Shown one piece after another: positions 44,535-57,280 of a DNA stretch of 64,000 nucleotides. The first letter of the stretch is position 1; each line of letters starts with the position of its first letter. Position numbers and translations under genes: made by a program. The notes under the pieces are model-generated. The model was not told the DNA's origin, searched no databases, and saw only the letters and a program-made list of their open reading frames with translations. Source of the DNA: Stutzerimonas urumqiensis (GTDB lineage Bacteria; Pseudomonadota; Gammaproteobacteria; Pseudomonadales; Pseudomonadaceae); contig NZ_RBZQ01000001.1 in the NCBI RefSeq assembly GCF_003640395.1, positions 1 to 64,000 of the forward strand. The letters are read 5' to 3'.

Positions 44535-45314
44535 ATGCCTGAAGGTCCATCGATCGTCATTCTTCGTGAGGAAACCGAGCAGTTCGTCGGCCAGCCGGTC
44601 GAGCGCGTGGGCGGCAACAGTCGCCTCGATCTGTCCCGGCTGGAGGGTGCCCGGGTGCGTTCGATCCGCAGCTACGGCAAGCAGTACCTGATCGAGTTCG
44701 AGGCCTTTTCGCTGCGTGTGCATTTGCTGCTGTTCGGCAGTTACCGGGTCGATGAGCGCAAGGAGAAGAGCACGCCGCGGGTCAGCCTCGGTTTTCCCAA
44801 CGGCGAGCTGAACCTCTACGCCTGTTCGGTGCGGTTTCTCGATCAGCCGCTCGATGTGCTCTATGACTGGCGCACCGATGTGATGAGCGGCCTCTGGGAC
44901 CCGGCACTTGCCCGCAAGAAGTTGCGCGCGCAGCCGCACATGCTGGCCTGCGATGCGCTGCTCGATCAGGACGTGTTCGCCGGCTCCGGCAACATCATCA
45001 AGAACGAGGTGCTGTTTCGCATCCGCGTGCACCCGCTGTCGCGCATCGGCGCGTTGCCGCCGCGCAAGCTGGCCGAGCTGGTCGAGCAGGTGCGGGTGTA
45101 CAGCTTCGAATTCCTGGAATGGAAGAAGGCCTTCGTGCTCAAGCAGCACTGGCTGGCCCACACCAAAACGACTTGCCCGCGCTGCCACATTCCGTTGATC
45201 AAGGCGCACCTGGGCAAGACCAACCGGCGCAGCTTCTTCTGCGAGCGCTGCCAGAAACGCTACGGTGGCGACGACCCCACCGAGCCGACCCCACCCACCG
45301 ACGCCACGGAGTGA
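44535..45314 (+). CDS. nei: Endonuclease VIII-type DNA glycosylase/AP lyase
   Basis: 259 residues starting MPEGPSIVILREE; Pro2 and Glu3 are the catalytic residues of the Fpg/Nei family. The H2TH region (LLDQDVFAGSGNIIKNEVLF) and a C-terminal zinc finger (CPRC ... CERC, residues about 220-245) are intact. The PEGPSI opening is typical of Nei rather than Fpg (PELPEV). It removes oxidised pyrimidines. The antiporter gene starts two bases after its stop, so the two are co-transcribed. Confidence 0.92.
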   Translation: MPEGPSIVILREETEQFVGQPVERVGGNSRLDLSRLEGARVRSIRSYGKQYLIEFEAFSLRVHLLLFGSYRVDERKEKSTPRVSLGFPNGELNLYACSVRFLDQPLDVLYDWRTDVMSGLWDPALARKKLRAQPHMLACDALLDQDVFAGSGNIIKNEVLFRIRVHPLSRIGALPPRKLAELVEQVRVYSFEFLEWKKAFVLKQHWLAHTKTTCPRCHIPLIKAHLGKTNRRSFFCERCQKRYGGDDPTEPTPPTDATE

Positions 45315-45316
45315 CG

Positions 45317-46588
45317 ATGCTCGACCTCGCCGCCGCGTTCATCGCGCTGACCGCCTTTTTCACCTACCTCAACTACCGGTTCCTGCGCCTGCCGCCGACC
45401 ATCGGTGTCATGGCCGTGGCGCTGGTGCTGTCGCTGCTCGCTTACGGTCTGGCCTGGCTGGGCTACCCGGTGCTCGAGACGGAAATCGGGCAGATCGTGC
45501 GGCAGCTCGATTTCTCGGAAATCCTGATGACCTGGTTCCTGCCGGCACTGCTGTTCGCCGGGGCGCTACATGTCGATCTGGCGGACTTGCGCAGCTACAA
45601 GTGGCCTATCGGCCTGATGGCGACCGCTGGCGTGCTGCTGTCGACCTTCATCATCGGCGGGGTGATGTACTACGCGCTGGCCTGGTTCGGCTGGCCGACC
45701 GACCTGATCTATTGCCTGCTGCTGGGGGCGCTCATCTCACCGACCGATCCGATCGCGGTGATGGGCATCCTCAAGACCAGCGGGGCGCCGCAACCGCTGC
45801 AAACCACCATCGTCGGCGAGTCGCTGTTCAACGACGGCGTGGCGGTGGTGGTGTTCAGCATCATGCTGACGGTGCTGGCCGAGGGGACCGTTCCGACGGC
45901 GGGCAAGATCGGGCTGCTGTTCGTCGAGGAAGCCATCGGCGGCGCGCTGCTGGGTCTGGCCCTCGGCTATCTGATGGCGTTCCTGGCCGGTCATGTCGAG
46001 GAATACCAGCCGACGGTGATGTTGACGCTGGCGCTTGTGCTCGGCGGTTCGGCGGTGGCCACCCACCTGCACCTGTCGGCACCGATCGCGATGGTGGTGG
46101 CCGGTCTAATCGTCGGCAACGTGGCACGCAAGCGCTCGATGACCGAAGAGGAGCGGCGCTACGTCGATGGCTTCTGGGAGTTGATCGACGAAATCCTCAA
46201 TGCACTGCTGTTCGCGCTGATCGGCCTGGAAATCCTGATCCTGCCGTTCGACTGGTTGCACTTTGCGGCCGGGGTTCTGCTGGCGCTGGTGGTACTGGGG
46301 TCGCGCGTGCTGACGCTGGCCCCGCCGGTGCTGCTGTTGCGAAGCCGATCGCGCGGGGCGGAGCAGGTCAGCAAGGGCACGGTGCGCATCCTCACCTGGG
46401 GTGGCCTGCGCGGCGGGATATCGGTGGCGCTGGCGCTCTCGCTGCCGGCAGGTGAATCACGCGATCTGCTGCTGACGCTGACCTACGTGGTGGTGCTGAC
46501 GTCGATCCTGTTGCAGGGCCTGACCATCGGCAAGCTGGTGAAGTCGCTCTACGGCGATTGCCCGGCGGACCAGCCGCCGGGCCACTGA
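45317..46588 (+). CDS. Na+(K+)/H+ antiporter, CPA1/NhaP type
   Basis: 423 residues with about twelve membrane segments. The ion-site motif is in LLLGALISPTDPIAVMGILK, followed by GESLFNDGVAVVVFS, the CPA1 signature with the conserved Asp. TWGGLRGGISVALALSLP near the C-terminus is also typical. It exchanges monovalent cations for protons in the inner membrane. The chain ends shortly after the last helix, without a regulatory tail. It is coupled to nei. Confidence 0.92.
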   Translation: MLDLAAAFIALTAFFTYLNYRFLRLPPTIGVMAVALVLSLLAYGLAWLGYPVLETEIGQIVRQLDFSEILMTWFLPALLFAGALHVDLADLRSYKWPIGLMATAGVLLSTFIIGGVMYYALAWFGWPTDLIYCLLLGALISPTDPIAVMGILKTSGAPQPLQTTIVGESLFNDGVAVVVFSIMLTVLAEGTVPTAGKIGLLFVEEAIGGALLGLALGYLMAFLAGHVEEYQPTVMLTLALVLGGSAVATHLHLSAPIAMVVAGLIVGNVARKRSMTEEERRYVDGFWELIDEILNALLFALIGLEILILPFDWLHFAAGVLLALVVLGSRVLTLAPPVLLLRSRSRGAEQVSKGTVRILTWGGLRGGISVALALSLPAGESRDLLLTLTYVVVLTSILLQGLTIGKLVKSLYGDCPADQPPGH

Positions 46589-46591
46589 GCC

Positions 46592-47776
<1,185 letters not shown>

Positions 47777-47818
47777 CTGTTCGCTCCTCCTGTTGTTCTG
47801 GTGCTGTTCTGGCGCCGA

Positions 47819-49774
<1,956 letters not shown>

Positions 49775-49874
49775 GTCGTTTCGGTCCTCGTGTCGCTGCG
49801 CGGCAGCGCGCCTCGTGTGGGATGAAATCAGTCTAGGCGTCGTGCGACGCCCTGGCTCGGCTTGGCGGTTGCGG

Positions 49875-50645
49875 TCATTGCGCGAGCCAGCCGCCGTCCA
49901 TGTTCCAGGCGGCGCCACGCACCTCGGCCGCGGCATCGCTGCACAGGAACAGCGCCAGCTCGCCGAGCTGTTCGGGCGTGACGAAGGCGAGCGACGGCTG
50001 CTTCTCGCCGAGCAGCTCGCGGCGGGCGCGTTCGGTATCACCGTCGACCTGGGCGCGCGCATCGATCTGCTGCTGCACCAGCGGCGTCAGCACCCAGCCG
50101 GGGCAGATGGCGTTACAGGTGATGGGCGTGGTCGCCGTTTCCAGCGCGACGACCTTGGTCAGGCCGACCACGCCGTGCTTGGCGGCGACATAGGCGGCCT
50201 TCTGCGCCGACGCCGCGAGCCCGTGCGCCGAGGCGATGTTGACGATGCGTCCCCAGCCGCGCTCGCGCATGCCGGGCAGCACCAGCCGGGTGGCGTGGAA
50301 CACCGACGACAGGTTGATGGCGATGATCGCGTCCCAGCGCTCGACCGGGAACTGCTCGACCGGCGCCACATGCTGGATGCCGGCGTTGTTGACGAGGATG
50401 TCCAGCCGGCCGAACGCCTGTTCGGTGCGCGCGATCATCTCGGCGATCTGGTCGGGCCGGGACACATCGGCATGATGGTGCACCACGCGGCCGCCGTGGC
50501 TGCTTACCCGGTTCAGCGCGGCCTCGACGTCGCCGAAGCCGTTGAGCATCACGTCCGCCCCGGCGCGGGCCAGCGCGTCGGCGATGCCGAGGCCGATGCC
50601 GCTGGTGGAGCCGGTGACCAGTGCGGTCTTGCCTTTGAGGGTCAT
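49875..50645 (-). CDS. bdhA: 3-hydroxybutyrate dehydrogenase
   Basis: 256 residues, short-chain dehydrogenase. Glycine motif TGSTSGIGLGIA near residue 10, NNAGIQHVAPVEQFPVERWD, and catalytic Ser/Tyr/Lys in NIASAHGLAASAQKAAYVAAK-type context. The QHVAPVEEFP segment and the C-terminal DGGWLAQ are diagnostic of bacterial BdhA. It oxidises (R)-3-hydroxybutyrate to acetoacetate with NAD. It sits between the permease and the acetoacetate ligase in the operon. Confidence 0.94.
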   Translation of the reverse strand: MTLKGKTALVTGSTSGIGLGIADALARAGADVMLNGFGDVEAALNRVSSHGGRVVHHHADVSRPDQIAEMIARTEQAFGRLDILVNNAGIQHVAPVEQFPVERWDAIIAINLSSVFHATRLVLPGMRERGWGRIVNIASAHGLAASAQKAAYVAAKHGVVGLTKVVALETATTPITCNAICPGWVLTPLVQQQIDARAQVDGDTERARRELLGEKQPSLAFVTPEQLGELALFLCSDAAAEVRGAAWNMDGGWLAQ

Positions 50646-50743
50646 TGTTGTTGTCTCCTTTCGACGCATCCGGCGTCGTGTGACGGATTGTTCGACCGAG
50701 CTCCAAGCGTAGTGGAGCGGGCGGCCAGTTGCCGTTCGGTCGC

Positions 50744-52135
50744 TCAGACGATGCCGGTCGCGTAGAACACGCCGATCACCACGAACACGGCGAGCGTCTT
50801 GATCAGGGTGATGCCGAAGATGTCCTTGTAGGCCTCGCGGTGGGTCAGGCCGGTCACCGCGAGCAGGGTGATCACCGCCCCGTTGTGCGGCAGCGTGTCC
50901 ATGCCGCCGCTGGCCATCGAGGCGACGCGGTGCAGCACTTCCAGCGGGATGTTCGCGGCGTTCGCGGCCGCGATGAAGGTGTCGGACATGGCGGCCAACG
51001 CGATGCTCATGCCACCCGAGGCCGAGCCGGTGATGCCGGCCAGCAGCGTCACGGTGATGGCTTCGTTGAGCAGCGGGTTGGGGATGTTCTTCAGCGCGTC
51101 GGCAAGGACCAGAAAGCCCGGCAGCGAGGCGATCACGGCCCCGAAGCCGTACTCGGACGCGGTGTTCATCGCCGCCAGCAGCGAGCCGCCGACCGCGGTC
51201 TTGGTGCCTTCGGCGAGCTTGGCGCGAATCGCCCGGAAGCCCGCGATCAGCACCAGCAGGATGCCGAGCAGCAGCGCGGCTTCGACGGCCCAGATGGCCG
51301 TCAGCTTGCCGACGTCGGTCTGCAGCGGCGCCGCCATGCCGGCCAGTTGCAGGCTGTGGGTCGGGCCGTAGAGCGTCGGAATCCAGCGGGTGAGCAGCAG
51401 GTTGGCGACGCCGACCAGGATCAGCGGCGACAGCGCGAGCCAGGGATTGGGCAAGTCGATGTCGTCCGGCGTTTCGGGCTCGTTGCGCAGCGCCGTGCCG
51501 TAGCCCTCACCGTTGCGCTGTGCCTTGGCGAGCTGGCGGCGCAGGTACAGCATGCCGACGCTGAACACGAACAGCGTGCCGATCACGCCCAGCCAGGGCG
51601 CCGCCCAGGAGGTGGTCCCGAAGAAGGTGGTGGGGATGATGTTCTGGATCTGCGGCGTGCCGGGCAGCGCATCCATCGTGAAGGAGAAGGCGCCGAGGGC
51701 GATGGTGGCCGGAATCAGGCGCTTGGGAATGTCGCTCTGGCGGAACATCTCGGCGGCGAACGGGTAGACCGCGAACACCACCACGAACAGCGACACGCCG
51801 CCGTAGGTCAGCAGCGCGCAGACCAGCACGATCACCAGCATCGCCTGGCGCGTGCCGAGCAGGCGGATGGCCGCGGCGACGATCGAGCGCGAGAAGCCGG
51901 ACAGCTCGATCAGCTTGCCGAACACGGCGCCGAGCAGGAAGACGGGGAAGTACAGCTTGATGAAGCCGACCATCTTCTCCATGAAGATGCCGGTGAACGC
52001 CGGTGCCACGGCCGAGGGGTCGGTCAGCAGGACCGCGCCGAGGGCGGCGATCGGGGCGAACAGGATGACGCTGTAGCCGCGGTAGGCGGCGAGCATCAGA
52101 ACCGCCAGGGCGGCGAGGGCGATGAATACGCTCAT
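50744..52135 (-). CDS. GntP-family permease, probable 3-hydroxybutyrate transporter
   Basis: 463 residues with about twelve membrane segments. GntP features include GAVFGKLIELSGFSRSIVAA, TYGGVSLFVVVFAVYPFAAE, TASEYGFGAVIASLPGFLVL and SGGMDTLPHNGAVITLL. Gene order (permease, bdhA, ligase, thiolase behind an enhancer-binding activator) matches the pseudomonad hydroxybutyrate cluster, so the likely substrate is 3-hydroxybutyrate. It is the first gene of the operon, with a 130-base leader from the -24/-12 promoter. Confidence 0.9.
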   Translation of the reverse strand: MSVFIALAALAVLMLAAYRGYSVILFAPIAALGAVLLTDPSAVAPAFTGIFMEKMVGFIKLYFPVFLLGAVFGKLIELSGFSRSIVAAAIRLLGTRQAMLVIVLVCALLTYGGVSLFVVVFAVYPFAAEMFRQSDIPKRLIPATIALGAFSFTMDALPGTPQIQNIIPTTFFGTTSWAAPWLGVIGTLFVFSVGMLYLRRQLAKAQRNGEGYGTALRNEPETPDDIDLPNPWLALSPLILVGVANLLLTRWIPTLYGPTHSLQLAGMAAPLQTDVGKLTAIWAVEAALLLGILLVLIAGFRAIRAKLAEGTKTAVGGSLLAAMNTASEYGFGAVIASLPGFLVLADALKNIPNPLLNEAITVTLLAGITGSASGGMSIALAAMSDTFIAAANAANIPLEVLHRVASMASGGMDTLPHNGAVITLLAVTGLTHREAYKDIFGITLIKTLAVFVVIGVFYATGIV

Positions 52136-52264
52136 CGTGGGTCTCCAGCCTGCGGCACGGGCGCGCCAGCCGCTGCCGAAGCGTGCTGGTACCTCCGCTG
52201 CGTGGTCGCAGGGCGCTGTGTTGTTTTTGTTGTCGGCTGCGGATGATCCGCACGGCAGGGCGTT

Positions 52265-52280
52265 AGCGAGTTCTATGCCA
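52265..52280 (-). promoter_or_regulatory. Sigma-54 (-24/-12) promoter of the hydroxybutyrate operon
   Basis: On the minus strand TGGCAT-AGAAC-TCGCT matches the RpoN consensus TGGCAC-N5-TTGCW. The invariant GG and GC are present with ten bases between them. It lies 130 bp upstream of the permease and downstream of three palindromes suited to an enhancer-binding protein. The adjacent activator is of the sigma-54 class. Confidence 0.7.
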
Positions 52281-52344
52281 AAACGCTAAGTGATTGATCT
52301 CATTGGAAATAGTCGCTGTGGCGCCAACGGGGTAGGGCGGGACC

Positions 52345-52460
52345 TGTCTACGTTGAGAGACAATCATCGCGCCGAAGTCGCCGAAGCGGCGCCAAGACAC
52401 ACCTATCCCGGCCTCATGCGTATTGTCTCGGAAAGGAGACACTGTCCAAGAAGCGGGACA
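52345..52460 (-). promoter_or_regulatory. Three matching palindromes, candidate activator (HbcR) enhancer sites
   Basis: TGTCTA-N6-GAGACA (52345-52362), TGTCTC-N6-GAGACA (52424-52441) and TGTCCA-N6-GGGACA (52443-52460) share the pattern TGTCYM-N6-GRGACA. The centres are 79 and 19 bp apart. All lie 65-195 bp upstream of the -24/-12 promoter, the normal distance for enhancer-binding proteins. The third ends four bases from the activator gene's stop codon. Confidence 0.65.
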
Positions 52461-52464
52461 GGAA

Positions 52465-53889
<1,425 letters not shown>

Positions 53890-54020
53890 GAGGGTTCTCG
53901 TTGGGCCACAGGCGCCGCACTCTACTGCAAGCGGGTGGTGTCCTTCACGCACGCATGCGCGCGCGGAACGGGTGGTCGCACGGCCAGCGCCCCGTCGTTT
54001 TCACCATTCAGGAGTCCTCC

Positions 54021-54458
54021 ATGCTGCCTTCCGTCTCGTCGTCGACCCTGCTGTCCCTGGCGCTCTGCGTCGCCGCGAGCGCGCCGGCAGTGGCCGAGCC
54101 GGAGAGGTTGTCGTTGCAGGTCGGCGACGTCCCGGTGCGCGCGGAATACGCCGCCAGCGACGCCGCCCGCCAGCGCGGCCTGATGCAGCGCGAACGGCTG
54201 CCGGACGGCGAGGGCATGCTGCTGCATTTTCCGGCCTCCGCCCGCCAGTGCCTGTGGATGAAGAACACGCCGCTGCCGCTGTCCGCGGCGTTCATCGACG
54301 AACACGGGCGCATCGTCGACTTGATCGACCTCGAGCCGCTGAGCCTGGAGATTCGCTGCTCGACCGAGCCTGCACGCTATGCACTGGAAGTGCCGCAGGG
54401 CTGGTTCGAGCGCAACGGGGTCAACCCCGCTGCCGAAGTGACCGGGCTGCCGGACTAG
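54021..54458 (+). CDS. Periplasmic DUF192 protein
   Basis: 145 residues. A signal peptide ends at PAVA-EP. DUF192 motifs: LQVGDVPVRAEYAASDAARQ, RGLMQRERLPDGEGMLLHFP, CLWMKNTPLPLSAAFIDEHG, and the closing LEVPQGWFERNGVNP. The family is small, mostly secreted and without known function. AGGAG occurs six bases before ATG 54021. It is divergent from hbcR. Confidence 0.88.
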   Translation: MLPSVSSSTLLSLALCVAASAPAVAEPERLSLQVGDVPVRAEYAASDAARQRGLMQRERLPDGEGMLLHFPASARQCLWMKNTPLPLSAAFIDEHGRIVDLIDLEPLSLEIRCSTEPARYALEVPQGWFERNGVNPAAEVTGLPD

Positions 54459-54477
54459 CGACCGTGCGGCGGCTGAC

Positions 54478-54559
54478 TGTTCGCTGCGCTCCTGAATTCG
54501 CCCTGCGCCGGATTCGCTGCGTGCCTGAATCCGCCTACGGGCTCGGCCTTTCGCCGCGG
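54478..54559. repeat. 82-bp direct repeat, copy 1
   Basis: Starts TGTTCGCTGCGCTCC and ends CTTTCGCCGCGG. It is matched by 54780-54861 with a handful of substitutions, an offset of 302 bases. Phrases of it also occur in the 8.6-9.2 kb repeat field. Copy 2 ends exactly where phnI homology begins. Confidence 0.85.
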
Positions 54560-54569
54560 TGATCTGATC

Positions 54570-54670
54570 GCGAGCAAGCTCGCTCCTACAGACAAGCACG
54601 CGGTGTCGGCTTTCCGTAGGAGGCAAGCACCCCGCTGTTGGCTTTCCGTAGGAGCGAGCTTGCTCGCGAA
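54570..54670. repeat. Palindromic intergenic elements, inverted pair plus a fragment
   Basis: GCGAGCAAGCTCGCTCCTAC at 54570-54589 faces GTAGGAGCGAGCTTGCTCGC at 54648-54667. A decayed fragment (GTAGGAGGCAAGCAC) lies between them at 54616. A GGCGCATT...AATGCGCC hairpin follows at 54727-54750. The gap 54459-54860 holds no gene, only these repeats. Confidence 0.82.
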
Positions 54671-54779
54671 GCGGGCCGCACGGATCGCGCATCCGCGCAC
54701 GATCGCTCGCCATGACAGCCCGGTAGGGCGCATTCGCGAAGCAATGCGCCGATTTCGCCCTGGCGCAGCGGAGGCGGAT

Positions 54780-54861
54780 TGTTCGCTGCGCTCCTGAATC
54801 CGCCCTGTGCCGGATTCGCTGCGTGCCTGAATTTGCCTACGGGCTCGGCCTTTCGCTGCGG
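54780..54861. repeat. 82-bp direct repeat, copy 2, at the phnI breakpoint
   Basis: Second copy of the repeat at 54478-54559. Its last base coincides with the first codon of recognisable PhnI sequence (GCC at 54861). The 5' part of phnI and the genes before it are missing on the other side. Confidence 0.85.
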
Positions 54862-55229
54862 CCGAGGCGCAGTTCACCCGCGGCTACGGCCTGGCGTTCG
54901 GTTATGCCGAGCGCAAGGCGATGGGCATGGCGCTGGTCGATCGCGCGCTGCGTGCCGACGAGTACGGCGAGCAGGTGCAGGGCCCGGCGCAGGACGAGGA
55001 ATTCGTCCTCATGCACTGCGACAACGTCGAGGCGGCCGGTTTCGTCTCGCACCTCAAGCTGCCGCATTACGTCGACTTCCAGGCCGAACTCGAACTGATC
55101 CGCACGCTGCGCCGCCCGGCCGAGCCGCAAGCGGCCGATGCCCGCCCGGCCGGGGCCGATTCGCTCGAGGCCAGCCCCCTGGACGCCAGCCCATTGAAGG
55201 CCAGCCCCCTGAAGGAAAACCGCGCATGA
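54861..55229 (+). pseudogene. phnI: phnI remnant, C-terminal third of C-P lyase subunit PhnI
   Basis: The frame from 54861 reads AEAQFTRGYGLAFGYAERKA, then MALVDRALRADEYGEQVQGP, AQDEEFVLMHCDNVEAAGFV and SHLKLPHYVDFQAELELIRT, the conserved C-terminus of PhnI. About 123 codons remain; full PhnI is about 350-360 residues. Immediately upstream the sequence becomes an intergenic repeat, and no phnG or phnH is present. The tail after RRPAEPQ is a short Ala/Pro/Leu repeat (ASPL units). An internal ATG at 54921 could allow translation of 102 residues. The stop overlaps phnJ (ATGA). Confidence 0.88.
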
Positions 55230-56095
55230 CCGCCTCGCCAACCACCTTCGACGCTCCCGGCTACAACTTCGCCTACCTCGACGAGCAGACCAAGCGCATG
55301 ATCCGCCGCGCGCTGCTCAAGGCCGTGGCCATTCCCGGCTACCAGGTGCCGTTCGGCGGCCGCGAGATGCCGCTGCCCTACGGCTGGGGCACCGGCGGAA
55401 TGCAGCTGACCGCCGCCATCCTCGGCACCGACGATGTGCTCAAGGTCATCGACCAGGGCGCCGACGACACCACCAACGCGGTGTCGATCCGCCGCTTCTT
55501 CGCCCGCACCGCCGGGGTCGCCACCACCACCCGCACGCCCGAGGCGACGGTCATCCAGACCCGTCACCGCATCCCGGAAACGGCGCTTTCCAACGACCAG
55601 ATCCTGGTGTTCCAGGTGCCGATCCCCGAGCCGCTGCGCTTCATCGAGCCCTCGGAAAGCGAAACCCGCACCATGCACGCGCTGGGCGACTATGGCGTCA
55701 TGCACGTCAAGCTCTACGAGGACATCGCCACCTTCGGCCACATCGCCACCGCCTACGCCTACCCGGTGTCGGTGGACGGGCGCTACGTGATGGACCCGTC
55801 GCCGATTCCCAAATTCGACAACCCCAAGCTCGACATGAACCCGGCGCTGATGCTGTTCGGCGCCGGCCGCGAGAAGCGCCTGTACGCGGTGCCGCCCTAT
55901 ACGCGGGTCGAGAGCCTGGATTTCGAGGACCACCCCTTCGCCGTGCAAGCCTGGGACGAGCACTGCGCCGTCTGCGGCAGCCGCGACTCCTTCCTCGACG
56001 AGCTGATCGTCGACGACGCCGGCGGCAAGCGCTTCGTCTGCTCCGACACCGACTACTGCACCCAGCGCCTCAGCGAACAGGAGACCGGGCGATGA
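55226..56095 (+). CDS. phnJ: C-P lyase radical SAM subunit PhnJ
   Basis: 289 residues. The four-cysteine pattern C247-x2-C250-x21-C272-x5-C278 exactly matches the cluster ligands and thiyl cysteine of PhnJ. Other conserved parts: YAYPVSVDGRYVMDPSPIPK and MPLPYGWGTGGMQLTAAILG. PhnJ cleaves the carbon-phosphorus bond of ribose-1-methylphosphonate-5-phosphate in a complex with PhnG, PhnH and PhnI. Those partners are missing or truncated here, so activity is doubtful despite an intact sequence. It overlaps phnI and phnK by four bases each. Confidence 0.95.
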   Translation: MTASPTTFDAPGYNFAYLDEQTKRMIRRALLKAVAIPGYQVPFGGREMPLPYGWGTGGMQLTAAILGTDDVLKVIDQGADDTTNAVSIRRFFARTAGVATTTRTPEATVIQTRHRIPETALSNDQILVFQVPIPEPLRFIEPSESETRTMHALGDYGVMHVKLYEDIATFGHIATAYAYPVSVDGRYVMDPSPIPKFDNPKLDMNPALMLFGAGREKRLYAVPPYTRVESLDFEDHPFAVQAWDEHCAVCGSRDSFLDELIVDDAGGKRFVCSDTDYCTQRLSEQETGR

Positions 56096-56904
56096 ATGCC
56101 GCTCAGCCGCTATCCCAACCCCTCGTCGACCTCGACACGCCGTTGCTCAAGGTGAACGGCCTGACCCGCCTGTACGGCCCGGACAAGGGCTGCCAGGCGG
56201 TCGACTTCGAACTGCATCCCGGCGAGGTGCTGGGCATCGTCGGCGAATCCGGTTCCGGCAAGTCGACGCTGCTCGGCCTGCTCTCCGGACGCTGTGTGCC
56301 GGACCGCGGCGCCGTGGCCTATCGCGCCCGCGGCGGCGCCTGGGTCGATCTCTACGCCGCCAGCGAGGCCGAGCGCCGCACCCTGCTGCGCACCGAATGG
56401 GGCTTCGTCGAGCAGAACCCGCGCGATGGCCTGCGCATGGGCGTTTCAGCCGGCGCCAACATCGGCGAACGACTGATGGCCCAGGGCGATCGCCACTACG
56501 GCCGTCTCCGCCAGGCGGGGCTCGATTGGCTCCGGCAGGTGGAGATCGACCCGGCGCGCATCGACGACCGGCCGACCACCTTTTCCGGCGGCATGCAGCA
56601 GCGCTTGCAGATCGCCCGCAACCTGGTCTCCGGCCCGCGCCTGGTGTTCATGGACGAGCCCACCGGCGGGCTCGACGTCTCGGTCCAGGCGCGCCTGCTC
56701 GACCTGCTGCGCGGCCTGGTGCGCGAGCTGAACCTGGCGGTCGTCATCGTCACCCACGACCTCGCCGTGGCGCGCCTCTTGGCCGACCGGCTGATGGTAA
56801 TGCGCCGCTCGCGCGTGGTGGAAACCGGCCTGACTGACCAGGTCCTGGACGACCCGCAGCACGCCTACACGCAGTTGCTGGTGTCCTCGGTGTTGCAGCC
56901 ATGA
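56092..56904 (+). CDS. phnK: C-P lyase ABC-type subunit PhnK
   Basis: 270 residues. ABC ATPase with Walker A GESGSGKST, signature TFSGGMQQRLQIARNLVSGP, Walker B LVFMDEPTGGLD and the H-loop VTHDLAVAR. PhnK binds the PhnGHIJ core and is needed for phosphonate breakdown, not for classical transport. It overlaps the phnJ stop by four bases. After it the operon is interrupted by 376 bp of repeats. Confidence 0.93.
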   Translation: MNAAQPLSQPLVDLDTPLLKVNGLTRLYGPDKGCQAVDFELHPGEVLGIVGESGSGKSTLLGLLSGRCVPDRGAVAYRARGGAWVDLYAASEAERRTLLRTEWGFVEQNPRDGLRMGVSAGANIGERLMAQGDRHYGRLRQAGLDWLRQVEIDPARIDDRPTTFSGGMQQRLQIARNLVSGPRLVFMDEPTGGLDVSVQARLLDLLRGLVRELNLAVVIVTHDLAVARLLADRLMVMRRSRVVETGLTDQVLDDPQHAYTQLLVSSVLQP

Positions 56905-56959
56905 GTCGCTTCTGTCTGCCGTCGAGTGACCCTCATTCCGACACCGCCCACCTCGGCTC

Positions 56960-57212
56960 CTCTCGTAGGAGCGAGGGGGGCGCCGAGTTCTTGCTCGCGA
57001 ACTGGCCCACTCCCGAGGCAAGCGGCTTGAGCCAAAAAGCATCGCCAGCAAGCTGGCTCCTACAGGGGCTTGGTGTGGGCTGGGGGCGTGCAGTGAGCTC
57101 GGTTCCTTTCGTAGGCGCGAGCGGCGCCGGGTTCTTGCTCGCGAACCGGCTTGCACGCGAGGTGAGCGGCCCTAGGCCAAAAGCTTCGCCAGCAAGCTGG
57201 CTCCTACAGGGG
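56960..57212. repeat. Two tandem copies of a palindromic repeat unit between phnK and phnL
   Basis: Each unit begins with a GTAGG(A/C)GCGAG element split by a short GC-rich insert before TTGCTCGCGAA (56965-57001 and 57111-57145). It ends with GCCAGCAAGCTGGCTCCTAC (57044-57063 and 57188-57207). The offset is about 145 bases. The elements are variants of the common palindrome with AGCAAGCTGGCT in place of AGCAAGCTCGCT. No gene is visible in 56905-57280. Confidence 0.82.
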
Positions 57213-57280
57213 GGCGGTGCGGCGTGCGGGCTGGGCGTGGCGAGGTGGTTTCACTCTCTTTTCTGGTTCGGAGGTAACCC

